In this document: positions 24,894-33,202 of the stretch, piece by piece
Position numbering within the stretch: the stretch's first letter is position 1
Layout: each line of letters begins with the position of its first letter
NCBI GenBank assembly: GCA_017445755.1
Contig: JAFSSE010000037.1
Location: 1 to 54,031 of the forward strand
Source: Bacteroidales bacterium
Lineage (GTDB): Bacteria > Bacteroidota > Bacteroidia > Bacteroidales > UBA932
Direction of reading: 5' to 3'
DNA: 54,031 nucleotides
Made by a program: the position numbers and the translations under genes
Notes under the pieces: model-generated
What the model saw: the letters and a program-made list of their open reading frames with translations, nothing else
The model's database searches: none
What the model was told of the DNA's origin: nothing

Positions 24894-25679
24894 ATGGATA
24901 AAATCGAACAAAGGAAAAAGCAGATCAAGGACCTCCTCTCAACCACCGAATTCCTTACCGCGGATTCCCTGGCAGCAACGCTCGGAGTGACAGGGGCGAC
25001 GATCCGTAAGGACCTCCGGGAGATGGAGGCGAATTACGAGGTTTACCGCAGCAGGGGGCTCGTTTCCCTTGTCAGGCCGAAAATCATCGACAAGAGCATC
25101 AATGAAAAAATTTTCATCCGCGCAGAAGAAAAAAAATCCATCGGTGCGGCGGCTGCGGCGATGATTGGGAAAAATGACGCCATACTTATAACCTCCGGGT
25201 CCACGATAGACTCCATGGCCCGGCAGATAGAGGCCGACGGCTCCCTCAGCGTCGTCACGACCTCGATCGGAGTCGCGCTCGCCCTCAGCCAGAAGCCGGA
25301 CATCGACGTCATGATCCTCGGAGGACGGCTTATCCGGAACTCCCTCTCCGTTAGGGACGACTACTCCATCCAGGGGCTCCGGAACATCAGCTGCACGAAA
25401 CTCTTTTTCAGCTGCGACGGGCTGGATCTCGGGACCGGGGTCATCACCGCCTTCGTGGAAGAGGCGCGGATGACGGCGGCGATGATGAAGGCGTCGACAA
25501 GGAAAATCCTGCTTGCCGATTCGTCAAAAATCGGAAAGACGGGGCTCGGGAAAATCTGCGACATCTCTGACGTGGACGTGCTTATCACCGATCCGGAAAT
25601 CCCGTGGAGCGTCCGTCAGGAATTCGAAAAGATGGGAGTGAGTGTCGTTATTGCTGGAGAGGAGGGCTACCGCGAATAA
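24894..25679 (+). CDS. DeoR/GlpR-family transcriptional regulator
   Basis: 261 residues, normal length. The N-terminal winged HTH (about 5-58) has 'FLTADSLAATLGVTGATIRKDLREME', matching the DeoR signature with the RKDL tail. The C-terminal DeoR sensor domain (about 75-235) has 'ILITSGSTIDSMARQI', 'VVTTSIGVALAL', 'VMILGGRL' and 'CDGLDLGTGVITAFVEEARMTAAMMKASTRKILLADSSKIGKTGL'. This domain has a sugar-isomerase-like fold that binds phosphorylated sugars or glycerol 3-phosphate. It is divergent from the SusC operon, which would generate glycerol 3-phosphate, so a GlpR-like role is attractive but inferred. Its 3' end overlaps the convergent esterase gene by 13 bp. Confidence 0.9.
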   Translation: MDKIEQRKKQIKDLLSTTEFLTADSLAATLGVTGATIRKDLREMEANYEVYRSRGLVSLVRPKIIDKSINEKIFIRAEEKKSIGAAAAAMIGKNDAILITSGSTIDSMARQIEADGSLSVVTTSIGVALALSQKPDIDVMILGGRLIRNSLSVRDDYSIQGLRNISCTKLFFSCDGLDLGTGVITAFVEEARMTAAMMKASTRKILLADSSKIGKTGLGKICDISDVDVLITDPEIPWSVRQEFEKMGVSVVIAGEEGYRE

Positions 25680-26521
25680 TTCCGCGAAGCGAAGGGGAGG
25701 GCGAGGCGGAGGGCGAGGTGCCAGTACTCCCAGTTGTGGACGCCGTTGCGGATGCGGAGCTCGCTGTGGACTTTCTTCTCTTTCATAAGGAGATGGAAAT
25801 CCATGTTGAGCTTCACGAGGAAGTCGTCATCCCCGCAGTCGATGAACCAGGCGACGGAGCGCATCTCCTCGAGGGTTTCCTCGGAAGCGTCCCGGAGGAA
25901 ATCCAGGGCGGAGTGCTCGATGACAGACTCCCGGACGTAATAGAGCTTGTCCACCGTATCCACCTTCCGCCGCAGCTCTCCTTCCTTATTGTCCAGCCAT
26001 GCGCTCATCGCATAGCAGCTCGAGAAGAGGTTCGGGTGGCGCTGGCTGTAAACGACGCTGCCGCCGCCTCCCATGGAGAGCCCCATAATGGCGCGGAGTC
26101 CCTTGCTTCCGCCGCAGCGGTACTTCTTTTCGGCCGAAGGGAGGAGCTCCCTGAAGAAGAAATCCTCATAGTTCCATCCGGGCATGTTGAAATAGCCGTT
26201 CCATGTATTGTGGACATCCGGCCCGCCGGCATTGGGCATGATTATGACCATCGGAACGGCTTCGCCGGTCCCGATAAGCTCGTCCGCGACGAGTTTCATG
26301 CTTCCGCGCTTGACCCAGTCGGTATAGTCGCCGCTGAGTCCGTGGAGGAGATAGACCACGGGATAGGTCTTGCCGGAATCGGCAAACCCGTCAGGAAGAT
26401 ATACATTGTATTTAACGGTTTCCGAGAGGATGGAGCTGTAGAGGGAGTCCGTAACGATTTTCCCGGCTTTTAGCGGCAGCACCGCCAGAAGGAGGAGGGA
26501 TGCAAGGGCGATTTTTTTCAT
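25667..26521 (-). CDS. Secreted alpha/beta-hydrolase esterase (Esterase_D family)
   Basis: 284 residues from the ATG at 26521; an in-frame ATG at 26533 is equally possible. A signal peptide (about 1-19, LPLKAG) directs it to the periplasm. The fold is that of the Esterase_D / S-formylglutathione hydrolase-like group: 'YPVVYLLHGLSGDYTDWV' (oxyanion region), 'VIIMPNAGGP', 'AIMGLSMGGGGSVVYS' (nucleophile Ser in GxSxG), 'FIDCGDDDFLV' (acid) and 'IRNGVHNWEYWHLAL' (catalytic His). Homologues deacylate small esters, and some are feruloyl or acetyl esterases. Beside the phosphodiesterase locus it might remove acyl groups from the substrate, but that is speculative. It has its own promoter, back to back with that of the metallophosphoesterase. 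Confidence 0.87.
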   Translation of the reverse strand: MKKIALASLLLLAVLPLKAGKIVTDSLYSSILSETVKYNVYLPDGFADSGKTYPVVYLLHGLSGDYTDWVKRGSMKLVADELIGTGEAVPMVIIMPNAGGPDVHNTWNGYFNMPGWNYEDFFFRELLPSAEKKYRCGGSKGLRAIMGLSMGGGGSVVYSQRHPNLFSSCYAMSAWLDNKEGELRRKVDTVDKLYYVRESVIEHSALDFLRDASEETLEEMRSVAWFIDCGDDDFLVKLNMDFHLLMKEKKVHSELRIRNGVHNWEYWHLALRLALPFASRNYSR

Positions 26522-26551
26522 ATGTGGTTTCATTTAGCTGTTTCCAAAATA

Positions 26552-26572
26552 CAAATATAAGAATTATCTTTG
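26552..26572. promoter_or_regulatory. Back-to-back divergent promoters
   Basis: A minus-strand -7 box TATATTTG lies at 26552-26559 (esterase) and a plus-strand -7 box TATCTTTG at 26565-26572 (metallophosphoesterase), only 5 bp apart. The plus box is 5 nt from its ATG. The two core promoters must overlap, so their use is probably mutually exclusive or co-regulated. Confidence 0.5.
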
Positions 26573-26577
26573 TCAAT

Positions 26578-27708
26578 ATGGACAGAAGATCTTTTATAAA
26601 AGTATCGGCCGCCGGGGTGCTTCTGCCGGCGGTTGGGAAGTTTTCGCCGGCGGAAGGGATGAACCGCCGGAAAGACAGGTACAATGTTGTCATTCTTGGA
26701 GATACCCACTATGACGCAAAGGATCCGGAGGTTTACCATGCCGGATATACCGACCCGGACCCCAAGCGCGAGGCCCTTCACAGGAGCGAGTTCGTCCGGA
26801 ACGGGAACATGTGGGCTGAGCGCTGCCCGAGGATGGTTAAACGCGCCTCCTGCCTTGTGGATGACGAGACGAAATTCATCTACCAGGCCGGTGACCTCAT
26901 CCAGGGGGATACCGCTGACGCTCCGACCCACAGGCGCTTCCTCGAAGATACCATGGACCTCTTCAAGAAGAGCATGGAAAGTGACCTCCCCTTCATTACG
27001 GTCGCGGGAAACCATGACCTCAGGGGGAACGACGACAAGGTCGCGACTCAGGCCTACCGGGACTGCATGATTGACCGGATGAGCCGGGAGCTCGGAAAGG
27101 AGATCACGGATACGAACTTTTCATTCCGGGTCGGAGAGGACGCCTTCGTCGCCCTCAATTACGCGAGTAAGGACGTTCCGACTGTCGAAAAAATGCTTCT
27201 GGAAGCCAAGGACGCCCGCCATGTCTTTGTCCTTGTCCATACTCCGGTCTTCCCCTTCGACGGGAAATACTGGTACTGGTTCCTCATGGGAAACAAGAAG
27301 GACAGCCGCTCCGAAGAGAGGCGTTATATCCGCTCCCTCCTTGCCCGGAACAACGCCATTGTGCTCTGTGGCCATACCCATATGACCGAACTGACCGACT
27401 GGAAGGGCGACGGCGGAAGGATTACCCAGATGACCTTCAGCAGCGTCTGGGCCCACGAAAACCAGGCCCTTTACAAGGACCTCGCTTCCGGGCCGAAGGA
27501 CTACGGGGAGCTTATCCAGAATGAAAAGCCGGAGCTTAAGGGCGGCGTTGCGACAAAGCTCTTCGACGAATACAGAAGCGGGCTGCAGCGCTACAGCACC
27601 TCCGATTCGGCCGGTTCATACAAGATGACAGTTGACGGCGGCGACGTCTTCGTCGATTTCTACGGCGGGGACAGCACCCGCCTTACCAAGCGGTTTATTC
27701 TGAGATAG
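26578..27708 (+). CDS. Tat-exported calcineurin-like metallophosphoesterase
   Basis: 376 residues from the ATG at 26578, just after a -7 box. The N-terminus 'MDRRSFIKVSAAGVLLP' carries a twin-arginine motif (RRSFIK), so it is probably exported folded via Tat. Calcineurin-like motifs are complete: 'VILGDTHYD' (D42, H44), 'YQAGDLIQGD', 'VAGNHD', 'VLVHTPVFP' and 'LCGHTHMTEL', giving a dinuclear metal site for phosphomonoester or diester hydrolysis. The substrate is unknown. It is divergent from the esterase and lies beside the glycerophosphodiester locus, so phosphoester processing in the same pathway is possible. The 3' end overlaps the convergent S46 peptidase gene by 14 bp. Confidence 0.88.
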   Translation: MDRRSFIKVSAAGVLLPAVGKFSPAEGMNRRKDRYNVVILGDTHYDAKDPEVYHAGYTDPDPKREALHRSEFVRNGNMWAERCPRMVKRASCLVDDETKFIYQAGDLIQGDTADAPTHRRFLEDTMDLFKKSMESDLPFITVAGNHDLRGNDDKVATQAYRDCMIDRMSRELGKEITDTNFSFRVGEDAFVALNYASKDVPTVEKMLLEAKDARHVFVLVHTPVFPFDGKYWYWFLMGNKKDSRSEERRYIRSLLARNNAIVLCGHTHMTELTDWKGDGGRITQMTFSSVWAHENQALYKDLASGPKDYGELIQNEKPELKGGVATKLFDEYRSGLQRYSTSDSAGSYKMTVDGGDVFVDFYGGDSTRLTKRFILR

Positions 27709-29719
27709 TCAGCTCCGAAAGGAGTTTTTCCGCTCCGGCGTAATTGCGGAGCGTCCAGAGGACAAAGCGTATGTCAACGCAGACGCAGCGGTTTGTCTCC
27801 GGAGTATAGTAGTAATTCGAAGCAAGGGATTCCTTGTTCCCGTCGAAACAGAGTCCTATGAGGCGCCCTTTCCCGTCGAGGACGGGGGATCCGGAGTTAC
27901 CTCCGGTAATGTCGTTATCCGTCAGGAAATTGGCCGGAATGGGTTCCGGTGCGCTTCGGAGGAGCTCCTCCCAGGATGGTTTCAATGAATAATCATGGCG
28001 GGAAGGGTCATTCTTCTCGAGAATTCCAAGGTGGGTGCTACGGGAGAGGGCCACTATCCCGTCGCGGGGCTGGTATCCCTTGACCGTTCCATAGCTTAGG
28101 CGCATCGTCGAATTGGCATCCGGATACTGCGGCTCTCCCTTCTCTGCCCTTATCCGGTACATCTCCCGGGTATATCTGCTCCCTAGTTCTGAAACCGGGG
28201 CCTCCCTCTGGATACGGTCTGTGACGCTATTGAAATCTCCGATGGAAACATCGGAATAAAAGCGACACAGGAGGTCGTCTTCGACGAGGCGGCGATCCAC
28301 CCAGAGATACTCCGTCATGGCGTCATAATCCTTTCCGAACCTTTCCCGGAGCTCTTTCTGGAAGGGCCCGAGGAAGGAGGAATCGATATGTTCATAATAC
28401 TCCTGGATGGAATAGCGGAGAAGCTTCTTTTCCACCTTGAGATCCATTCCGGCATAGTCCCTGTCCAGCATCTGGAGGACCTGCTGCCGGCCCTCTCCGC
28501 TTCTTCTGCTGAGGGAACTCAGCCGAAGGGACACGAGGGAGAGTTTCGAGCCCCGGATCATGGTTTCGCGGTACCAGGTCCGGCTGCGCTCCGCCTCGGC
28601 GATGGCTTCATACTGAAGGGAAAGGGTGTCGAGAAGCCCGCGTCCTATGCCGAGCCGCTCTTCCTCTGACTTTTTCGCCCCTACTACTCCGAAGCGGCGG
28701 CAGCAGAGGACTTCCCCTTCCTGGAGCTCCTGGACGTTGCTCAGGGAGAAGAAATAGTCCGAATACAGGAGCCGGACAGCCGGGTCTTCATCCATTTCTT
28801 TACGGAGAATCTCCATCTGCCCGCCCCGGAAGGCGTTTGTAATCGGGAGGGTTACCTCGGTGAGGTGCCGGACCTTCGCCGATGAAGAATAGCGGTCCGT
28901 CCGTCCCGGGTATCCGAGGACCATGGCAAAATCTCCATCCTTAATACCTTTTGTATTGAGCGTCAGGTACTTCTTAGGAGTAAAAGGAATGTTTTCCGGG
29001 GCGTAAGCGGCCGGCGTTCCGTCCGGGGCGGTATAAATCCGATAGAAGGCGAAGTCGCACTTTTGCTGGGGCCACTCCCAGTTGTCTTCGTCTCCTCCAA
29101 AGGCGGCGATGCTTACCGGCGGCGCGGCCACAAGACGGATATCCGTATATATCTCATAGACGGCGAGATAGTATTTGGACCCTGCCCACATCGAAGAAAG
29201 CGAGCATTCCGGACCGTAACCCTTTTCCGTATAACGCTTCTCGATGATATAGCTTATTTTCCTCATTCCGAACGGTTTACCCGCGGAAATGAGCTCTTCC
29301 CGGAGGGCGTTTACCTCGTCCGTCACGTCGAGGACTCGCTTCAGAAAATACGCCTTCTTTCCCGGAACCGGAACCTCCTTGTCGCGGGTTAGGGCCCAGA
29401 AGCCGTCTTCCAGATAATTGTGCTCCGGGGTACTCAGCCGGTGGACGTCGCCGTAGGCGCAGTGGTGATTGGTGATAAGCAGTCCTTCCGGAGAGACCAT
29501 GCTCCCGGTACAGCCGAAGTCGAGGGACACTATGGCGTCTTTTATGGAAACCTCCTCTTCCGAATAAATCTCCTTCGGAGAGAGCTTCAGACCCTCTTTT
29601 TTCATGCGAAGACGGAGCGCCCGGTCGATGGACTGGACCATCCACATGCCCTCGTCCGCCCGCCCCGGGAGGGCCAGTAGAAGAAGGAGGGCGACTAGCA
29701 GGAACTTATTCTTTTTCAT
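27695..29719 (-). CDS. S46 dipeptidyl peptidase, DPP7-like (operon B)
   Basis: 674 residues from the ATG at 29719, chosen because it begins a clear signal peptide (ending LPGRA); the longer frame lies inside the upstream gene. S46 serine peptidases cleave dipeptides from the N-terminus of oligopeptides in the periplasm. Motifs: 'LITNHHCAYGD' (catalytic His85/86), 'GGDEDNWEWPQQKCDFAFYRIY' (catalytic Asp) and 'ITGGNSGSPVLDGKGRLIGLCFDGNKES' (catalytic Ser). The 'FDGN' Gly corresponds to the position that is Gly in DPP7 and Arg in DPP11, favouring DPP7-like specificity for hydrophobic P1 residues. It is last in operon B and overlaps the polyferredoxin gene by 14 bp, so it is probably co-translated with it. 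Confidence 0.92.
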   Translation of the reverse strand: MKKNKFLLVALLLLLALPGRADEGMWMVQSIDRALRLRMKKEGLKLSPKEIYSEEEVSIKDAIVSLDFGCTGSMVSPEGLLITNHHCAYGDVHRLSTPEHNYLEDGFWALTRDKEVPVPGKKAYFLKRVLDVTDEVNALREELISAGKPFGMRKISYIIEKRYTEKGYGPECSLSSMWAGSKYYLAVYEIYTDIRLVAAPPVSIAAFGGDEDNWEWPQQKCDFAFYRIYTAPDGTPAAYAPENIPFTPKKYLTLNTKGIKDGDFAMVLGYPGRTDRYSSSAKVRHLTEVTLPITNAFRGGQMEILRKEMDEDPAVRLLYSDYFFSLSNVQELQEGEVLCCRRFGVVGAKKSEEERLGIGRGLLDTLSLQYEAIAEAERSRTWYRETMIRGSKLSLVSLRLSSLSRRSGEGRQQVLQMLDRDYAGMDLKVEKKLLRYSIQEYYEHIDSSFLGPFQKELRERFGKDYDAMTEYLWVDRRLVEDDLLCRFYSDVSIGDFNSVTDRIQREAPVSELGSRYTREMYRIRAEKGEPQYPDANSTMRLSYGTVKGYQPRDGIVALSRSTHLGILEKNDPSRHDYSLKPSWEELLRSAPEPIPANFLTDNDITGGNSGSPVLDGKGRLIGLCFDGNKESLASNYYYTPETNRCVCVDIRFVLWTLRNYAGAEKLLSELTISE

Positions 29720-31742
29720 AGGGATAGCAGATTCCTGGTGACTTGAATTTAAGGCGGGCGTCCTCCTCCCGGACGTCATCCGCCTTATAGGTAATGGTCC
29801 ACTTGTCGAGGGTCATGAGCTCCCAGACCCTTTCCGCCGTCATAGGGGCTGCGAAGCGGACCTGGATGCTGGGCTTTAGCTCCTTGTTGAGGGCAAGGTA
29901 AACGCCGATGACCCCTTCTTCCTTTGAGAGATGGTTGCTGAGGAAGGGAAGCGCCCGCTTGATAATCGGCTTCTCGTAGTTCTGGTCGGCGATTTCATAG
30001 ATGAACTGGGGCTCGGAAGCATAAACTTCGGTCCTCTTCCTTACAACGGTCGTGTCGCCGGAAGGATAACGGCCGTTGAATTCCGCGGAGAACGGATCGA
30101 ACATCCGGTGGAGGTAGGTGTCGATGTCGATAAACGATTCGCCCTTTTCCATCCTGACGAACTCGAAATCGACAGGGGTTTCCTTCACTCCGCCGCCATG
30201 GACCGGCATCTGGAGCACCTTTTTATTTACCATTTCCCGGAACCACTCCTCGGAAAGATCTTCGTCGGGGGAGACATAGACATGGACGATAAGGGGGCAG
30301 TTGTACTCGGATTCGACCCCGAAGATGCTCTTCCCGCTCTGGCGGAACTGGAGTCCCAGGTAGTTGAGATCCAGTTTATCATACATCTTCTCGGTCCGGA
30401 TTGTCAGGATCTTCAGCCGGGAGAGTTTCTCCGGGTCGGGCGACCAGACCCTGAAGTGGGACGGGACGAAGACCTCCTCCTGGATTTTTTCGGCGGTAGT
30501 CTTTGCCGGGTCATAACTAATGACTACGCTATGGCTTCCTACATAGGTACGGACCCCATGGACCCCGCGGACCTTTTCCATCCTGGCCTTGAAGGCCATG
30601 GAACTGCCATAGCACTTGACAGATTTGAGGTTTTCAATCTTAACCGTCTCCAGTTTCACCCCTTCCGGAACGTCCCAGCGCTCGTCAATTGTCGGGAGTT
30701 CAAACTCCGACCGGAAGATAAGGCCGAGGGTAATCAGAATGACGGAAAAGAGGGCCGGGAGGTATTTTGTCCAGCGGGAAGCTTCCTTCGATGCGCCGCC
30801 TTTCCGGAAGGAAATGCTGACGGCGTCGCTCGGACATGAGCTGACGCACTCCCCGCAAAGGGTGCAGTCGACGGAAGTGATTCTTCCGCTCCGGGAGGCG
30901 ACGTCGATCTCGTAGGGGCAGTGCTTTGAGCAGAGCCCGCAGCCGATGCATTTGCTGTCATTTTTGACGGCATAGAGCGTCTGGAGGGAGGATTCCTTGC
31001 GCAAAATCTCGAAAAGATAGCCCGTCAGGCAGATTGCTCCGAGTAGGACAGCCCAGTGGAGACGGATTCCGAGGGCGCTGAGAATCCACCAAAGGGCAAT
31101 TACTCCAAGGATGGGAAGATAGAATTTCAGGGTATTGGAAGCCGCCCCGAGAGGGCAGATGTACTTACACCAGAAACGTTTGATGAAAAGGCCTCCGGCA
31201 AGGACCAGCGTCAGCGAGGCGAGCGCCATCCAGAGCACGATTTCCCCCTTGAAACCCGTTGCAACGGCATAATACGGGTCGAACTTCTTGCAGAAAAGCT
31301 CACTCGCCCCCATCGTCATATAAAATACGACGAAGAGAAGGCCATATTTTACAAGCCGCAGGAGGGAATCGGCTACGCCTCCTCTCTTCGGGGAGACGGT
31401 TTTTATCCCAAGCGGTTTACGGAGCTTTATAAACAGGTCCTCAACCGTTCCTACCGGACAGATATAGCCGCAGAAGAGCTTGCTGAAAAGGACGACGGCA
31501 AGGGCGAGGGCCAGTCCCATGAGAATCTGGGCCGAGGACATCGTGCAGGGCAGCGACCCCCTCATGATATAGGTCGAAAGGGCCTCCAGTCCGCCCATCG
31601 GGCAGAGGGCCTCCGGGTCGGCCGGCTCAGTAGAGTGGAAAACCCTGGCGGCGAGGCCGCTGAGGAAAAACACGAGGGCAAGGAGCGTTCCCCACTGGAG
31701 AACGATGCGTGGCCAGTTCTTTCTGCGCTTGGATTGAGACAT
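29706..31742 (-). CDS. Membrane polyferredoxin (NapH/NosR-like) with HMA-like domain (operon B)
   Basis: 678 residues. Transmembrane helices lie at about 14-30, 70-90, 130-146, 168-186, 206-224, 228-246 and 328-345. Two CxxxCP motifs, CGYICP (91-96) and CKYICP (192-197), are typical of NapH/NosR-type membrane proteins. A cytoplasmic-type double [4Fe-4S] ferredoxin follows, with Cys at 265/268/271/275 and 293/296/299/303. After the last helix a domain at about 370-430 looks like a heavy-metal-associated fold ('SVKCYGSSMAFKARMEKVRGVHGVRTYVGSHSVVISYDP') but has one Cys instead of CxxC. About 250 further residues are unrecognised. It probably passes electrons across the inner membrane. Its place between a DUF6850 barrel and a peptidase suggests reductive handling of an imported ligand or metal. 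Confidence 0.82.
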   Translation of the reverse strand: MSQSKRRKNWPRIVLQWGTLLALVFFLSGLAARVFHSTEPADPEALCPMGGLEALSTYIMRGSLPCTMSSAQILMGLALALAVVLFSKLFCGYICPVGTVEDLFIKLRKPLGIKTVSPKRGGVADSLLRLVKYGLLFVVFYMTMGASELFCKKFDPYYAVATGFKGEIVLWMALASLTLVLAGGLFIKRFWCKYICPLGAASNTLKFYLPILGVIALWWILSALGIRLHWAVLLGAICLTGYLFEILRKESSLQTLYAVKNDSKCIGCGLCSKHCPYEIDVASRSGRITSVDCTLCGECVSSCPSDAVSISFRKGGASKEASRWTKYLPALFSVILITLGLIFRSEFELPTIDERWDVPEGVKLETVKIENLKSVKCYGSSMAFKARMEKVRGVHGVRTYVGSHSVVISYDPAKTTAEKIQEEVFVPSHFRVWSPDPEKLSRLKILTIRTEKMYDKLDLNYLGLQFRQSGKSIFGVESEYNCPLIVHVYVSPDEDLSEEWFREMVNKKVLQMPVHGGGVKETPVDFEFVRMEKGESFIDIDTYLHRMFDPFSAEFNGRYPSGDTTVVRKRTEVYASEPQFIYEIADQNYEKPIIKRALPFLSNHLSKEEGVIGVYLALNKELKPSIQVRFAAPMTAERVWELMTLDKWTITYKADDVREEDARLKFKSPGICYPYEKE

Positions 31743-31744
31743 GG

Positions 31745-33202
31745 TTAAAAATTATAAGTTGCCGAAATGGCAAGTGTGGTTCTGGTTTTATTCTTCATGG
31801 CTCCGGTAAGGCAAAGGGTGCCTTTCCCGGAAAGGGATATAATTAGGTTTCTCTCGCCGGAAAGCGGGAGTGAGTAATCCGCCCGGAGCGCTGCGGACCC
31901 CGAGGATGCGCTCCAGAAGGAGAATTCTTCCTCCATGAGGGAGGCGAGCGGCCGTTCCCCGCCGTCTTCGAGGGTCATGGAGCCATAAACCTTCCTCCCG
32001 TCCATCTCCCCGGAGCCGAAAATGCGGGCGGAAAGCGCCGGGGACAGGGTAAGCGCCTTTCCTTCGCCGAGCGGCAGGATGAAACCGGCTCCGGCAAAGG
32101 GAGTTAAACAGCTAAGCGACTGGGAGAAAACAAGGGGGTATTCTTTTGCGCTCTGGTTGGCGGAAAGTGCGCTTACCCCTGTGGAAAAGCTCCACTCCGA
32201 AGAGACATAATTATAGGAGACAGAGGTCTGAACAACCTCCCTCCAGAAAACCTCGGAAAGGTCTCCGTAGCTATACCAGCGGCGGATTTTTGAATCCGGA
32301 TCCAGCTCCTGCCTCTGGACTGGACGAAGCCCCTGGAGCTGGGAAAGGGATATCCCGGCCCGGAAATGATGGCGCCCGTTGAAACTTACCCCAAGGACCT
32401 CTTCCGCCTCGAAACTCCAGGTATCCCCGTAATGGAGATTGTTGTAGCCGGTCTCTGTCTGGGTTGAGGTTCCGTAGCCGAGGCGGCTTTCGCTGGATAG
32501 ATGGAGGGCGCTTCCCGCTTTCCAGTCCAGGGAAAGGTTGGAGAAAACCTTACCTCCAAGCTTCTGGCGGCGGTTTTCTGCGCTGCTGTACCCGGACACC
32601 GTGCTCAGCCAGAGACCCTGGATGTCGAAGAGGTATTTTTCTCCGCTCGCATCAATCTGGGTAAACTCGACCCGCTCGGAGTTAAGGGCAAACCCGGCCC
32701 TCAGAATCGCTCTCAGCCCTTCTCCTTCCCATCCGACAAGGGGCGCTGCCGAAAAGTCCATCCGGACGTTCTTGTTCCTTAGGTCCTTCCGCTTTGCAAA
32801 CTCGGTATTGGTATAGGAGAGGTCCGCCCCGAAGAGCCAGTGGCCCTTACGGACTGCCGCAAGTGCCTGCATGTCATATATTTCCGTATATGTCGTCCCG
32901 GGGATTGTGTCGCAGAGCATGAAGGGGGTCTCATAGGGGTCAACCCAGCCGCGGCTCCGGGATGAAGTTGCATATTCGCCCCCGTAGCGGAAGTTTCCGT
33001 AGAGGAGTACGTTCCCGATTGTCCTCCGGGCCTCCGCCTCGGCTCCTCCGGAGAAGAACGAAGCCCCGTCATAGACGTTGTGGAAGTCCCCGCTGGCGGC
33101 GGCGGCTCCGACCCGTACCTTGCTGTACGAGGAATCCGCCGGCTGGACAAGGTGATCCGCAGCCCCGGCTACCAAAAGCGATATGAGAAGAATCTTTATC
33201 AT
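31745..33202 (-). CDS. DUF6850-like outer-membrane beta-barrel protein (operon B)
   Basis: 485 residues with a short signal peptide (about 1-15, LLVAGAA). It is a barrel-like succession of amphipathic strands with aromatic ends ('GNVLLYGNFRYGGEY', 'HWLFGADLSYTNTEF', 'TSVSYNYVSSEWSFSTGVSAL') and the terminal strand 'TRTTLAISATYNF' with C-terminal Phe. It corresponds in position and design to the protein at 11071, though pairwise similarity is low by eye. The ATG overlaps the DUF4876 stop (ATGA) and the polyferredoxin starts 2 bp after its stop, so translation is coupled on both sides. Role unknown; a partner of the TonB receptor is likely. Confidence 0.72.
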   Translation of the reverse strand: MIKILLISLLVAGAADHLVQPADSSYSKVRVGAAAASGDFHNVYDGASFFSGGAEAEARRTIGNVLLYGNFRYGGEYATSSRSRGWVDPYETPFMLCDTIPGTTYTEIYDMQALAAVRKGHWLFGADLSYTNTEFAKRKDLRNKNVRMDFSAAPLVGWEGEGLRAILRAGFALNSERVEFTQIDASGEKYLFDIQGLWLSTVSGYSSAENRRQKLGGKVFSNLSLDWKAGSALHLSSESRLGYGTSTQTETGYNNLHYGDTWSFEAEEVLGVSFNGRHHFRAGISLSQLQGLRPVQRQELDPDSKIRRWYSYGDLSEVFWREVVQTSVSYNYVSSEWSFSTGVSALSANQSAKEYPLVFSQSLSCLTPFAGAGFILPLGEGKALTLSPALSARIFGSGEMDGRKVYGSMTLEDGGERPLASLMEEEFSFWSASSGSAALRADYSLPLSGERNLIISLSGKGTLCLTGAMKNKTRTTLAISATYNF

